A program made the translations under genes and the position numbers. Under the pieces are notes generated by a model. It was given only the letters and a program-made list of their open reading frames with translations, made no database searches and was not told the origin of the DNA. Positions 63,740 to 64,000 of a stretch of 64,000 bases of DNA are shown one piece after another. The first letter of the stretch is position 1. Every line of letters begins with the position of its first letter. The stretch comes from Pseudomonas khavaziana (GTDB lineage Bacteria; Pseudomonadota; Gammaproteobacteria; Pseudomonadales; Pseudomonadaceae), in contig NZ_JAHSTT010000008.1 in the NCBI RefSeq assembly GCF_019145205.1, positions 248,001 to 312,000 of the forward strand, in the 5' to 3' direction.

Positions 63740-64000
63740 ATGAACACCAATACCCTCTTTGCCACTTGCCTGTTTGCCGCCCTGAATATCTGCACCTTCT
63801 CGGCCCGCGCCGAAGCCGACGTCACGCCGCAGACCTACACCTACGGCACGCACCTGGACATCCGGAAAGTGGTGGCATTGACACAGGATGCCGGGGCTTC
63901 CTGCGGCATTGTCGATGCCCAACTGACCTACCTGAATTCGCAGGGCAAGACCGAGATCCTGAACTACCGCAAATTTGCCGAATGCCAAAGCGATAACTGA
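63740..64000 (+). CDS. DUF2790-family small periplasmic protein
   Basis: 86 residues, complete; the stop is the last codon of the window. Signal peptide NTLFATCLFAALNICTFSARA, then TYTYGTHLDIRKVVAL, GASCGIVDAQLTYLNSQGKT and a closing YRKFAECQ, with two Cys likely paired. DUF2790 proteins are common in Pseudomonas, often next to two-component systems and induced by metal or envelope stress in relatives. Ribosome-binding site GAGGAAACG precedes the ATG. Confidence 0.85.
   Translation: MNTNTLFATCLFAALNICTFSARAEADVTPQTYTYGTHLDIRKVVALTQDAGASCGIVDAQLTYLNSQGKTEILNYRKFAECQSDN

Overview
The window looks like a piece of the chromosome of a Pseudomonas of the fluorescens group. It is GC-rich, carries two typical fluorescens REP/REPIN repeat families, and opens with the layout aprD-aprE-aprF, two autotransporter subtilases (prtA/prtB, also called pspA/pspB) and lipA. 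That is the secreted alkaline protease/lipase locus described in milk-spoilage P. fluorescens; its first genes (protease and inhibitor) would lie just left of the window. No rRNA, tRNA, CRISPR array, IS element or prophage was found.

Layout. 1-12334: type I exporter AprDEF, PrtA, PrtB and the RTX lipase that AprDEF exports. 12469-16782: a small lipoprotein (minus), then a translationally coupled DNA-repair pair, a FAN1-type VRR-NUC nuclease and an XPD/DinG-like helicase with an N-terminal nuclease-like domain. 16783-17440: repeat-rich spacer. 17440-22564: a membrane protein, two tiny acidic proteins, a CPA1 antiporter, an AruH-like aminotransferase, an Lrp regulator and a divergent EamA exporter. 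22677-24215: an isolated AT-rich gene for an unrecognised membrane protein. 24315-26303: RlhA-like U32 protein. 26558-34692: two facing operons for short/branched acyl-CoA oxidation (isoleucine-type on plus, valine-type on minus) separated by a tandemly duplicated REPIN spacer. 34810-37736: esterase, a decayed P450-RidA fusion and an HPP membrane protein. 38396-47710: arnC-A-D-T-E-F-ugd plus a second ArnT-like GT39, for lipid A aminoarabinose modification; arnB is not in the operon. 48122-52718: secreted protein, second copy of a large repeat, orphan tyrosine recombinase, SDR, Bcr/CflA pump. 52877-54490: chemoreceptor. 54731-59620: deoxyribose catabolism (deoK-deoP-deoX, deoQ, deoC) with three copies of a shared operator-like palindrome. 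59790-64000: small secreted protein, the chromosome-dimer resolution site dif, a DUF1810 gene, a two-component system and a DUF2790 protein.

The most consequential non-coding feature is dif at 60395-60422, which places the window at the replication terminus. Every GGGCAGGG (KOPS-type) octamer I saw by eye left of dif is on the plus strand, pointing at dif. Other signals worth follow-up are a pair of identical-geometry dyads (TGTATC-N13-GATACR) between the two-component system and the DUF2790 gene, the TGTTA-N6-TAACA operators of the deo genes, the AT-rich orphan gene at 22.7 kb, the P450-RidA remnant, a roughly 350-bp repeat present twice in inverted orientation 32 kb apart, and the tandem duplication at 32.1-32.4 kb. 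Functions come from reading motifs and family resemblance, without database searches.
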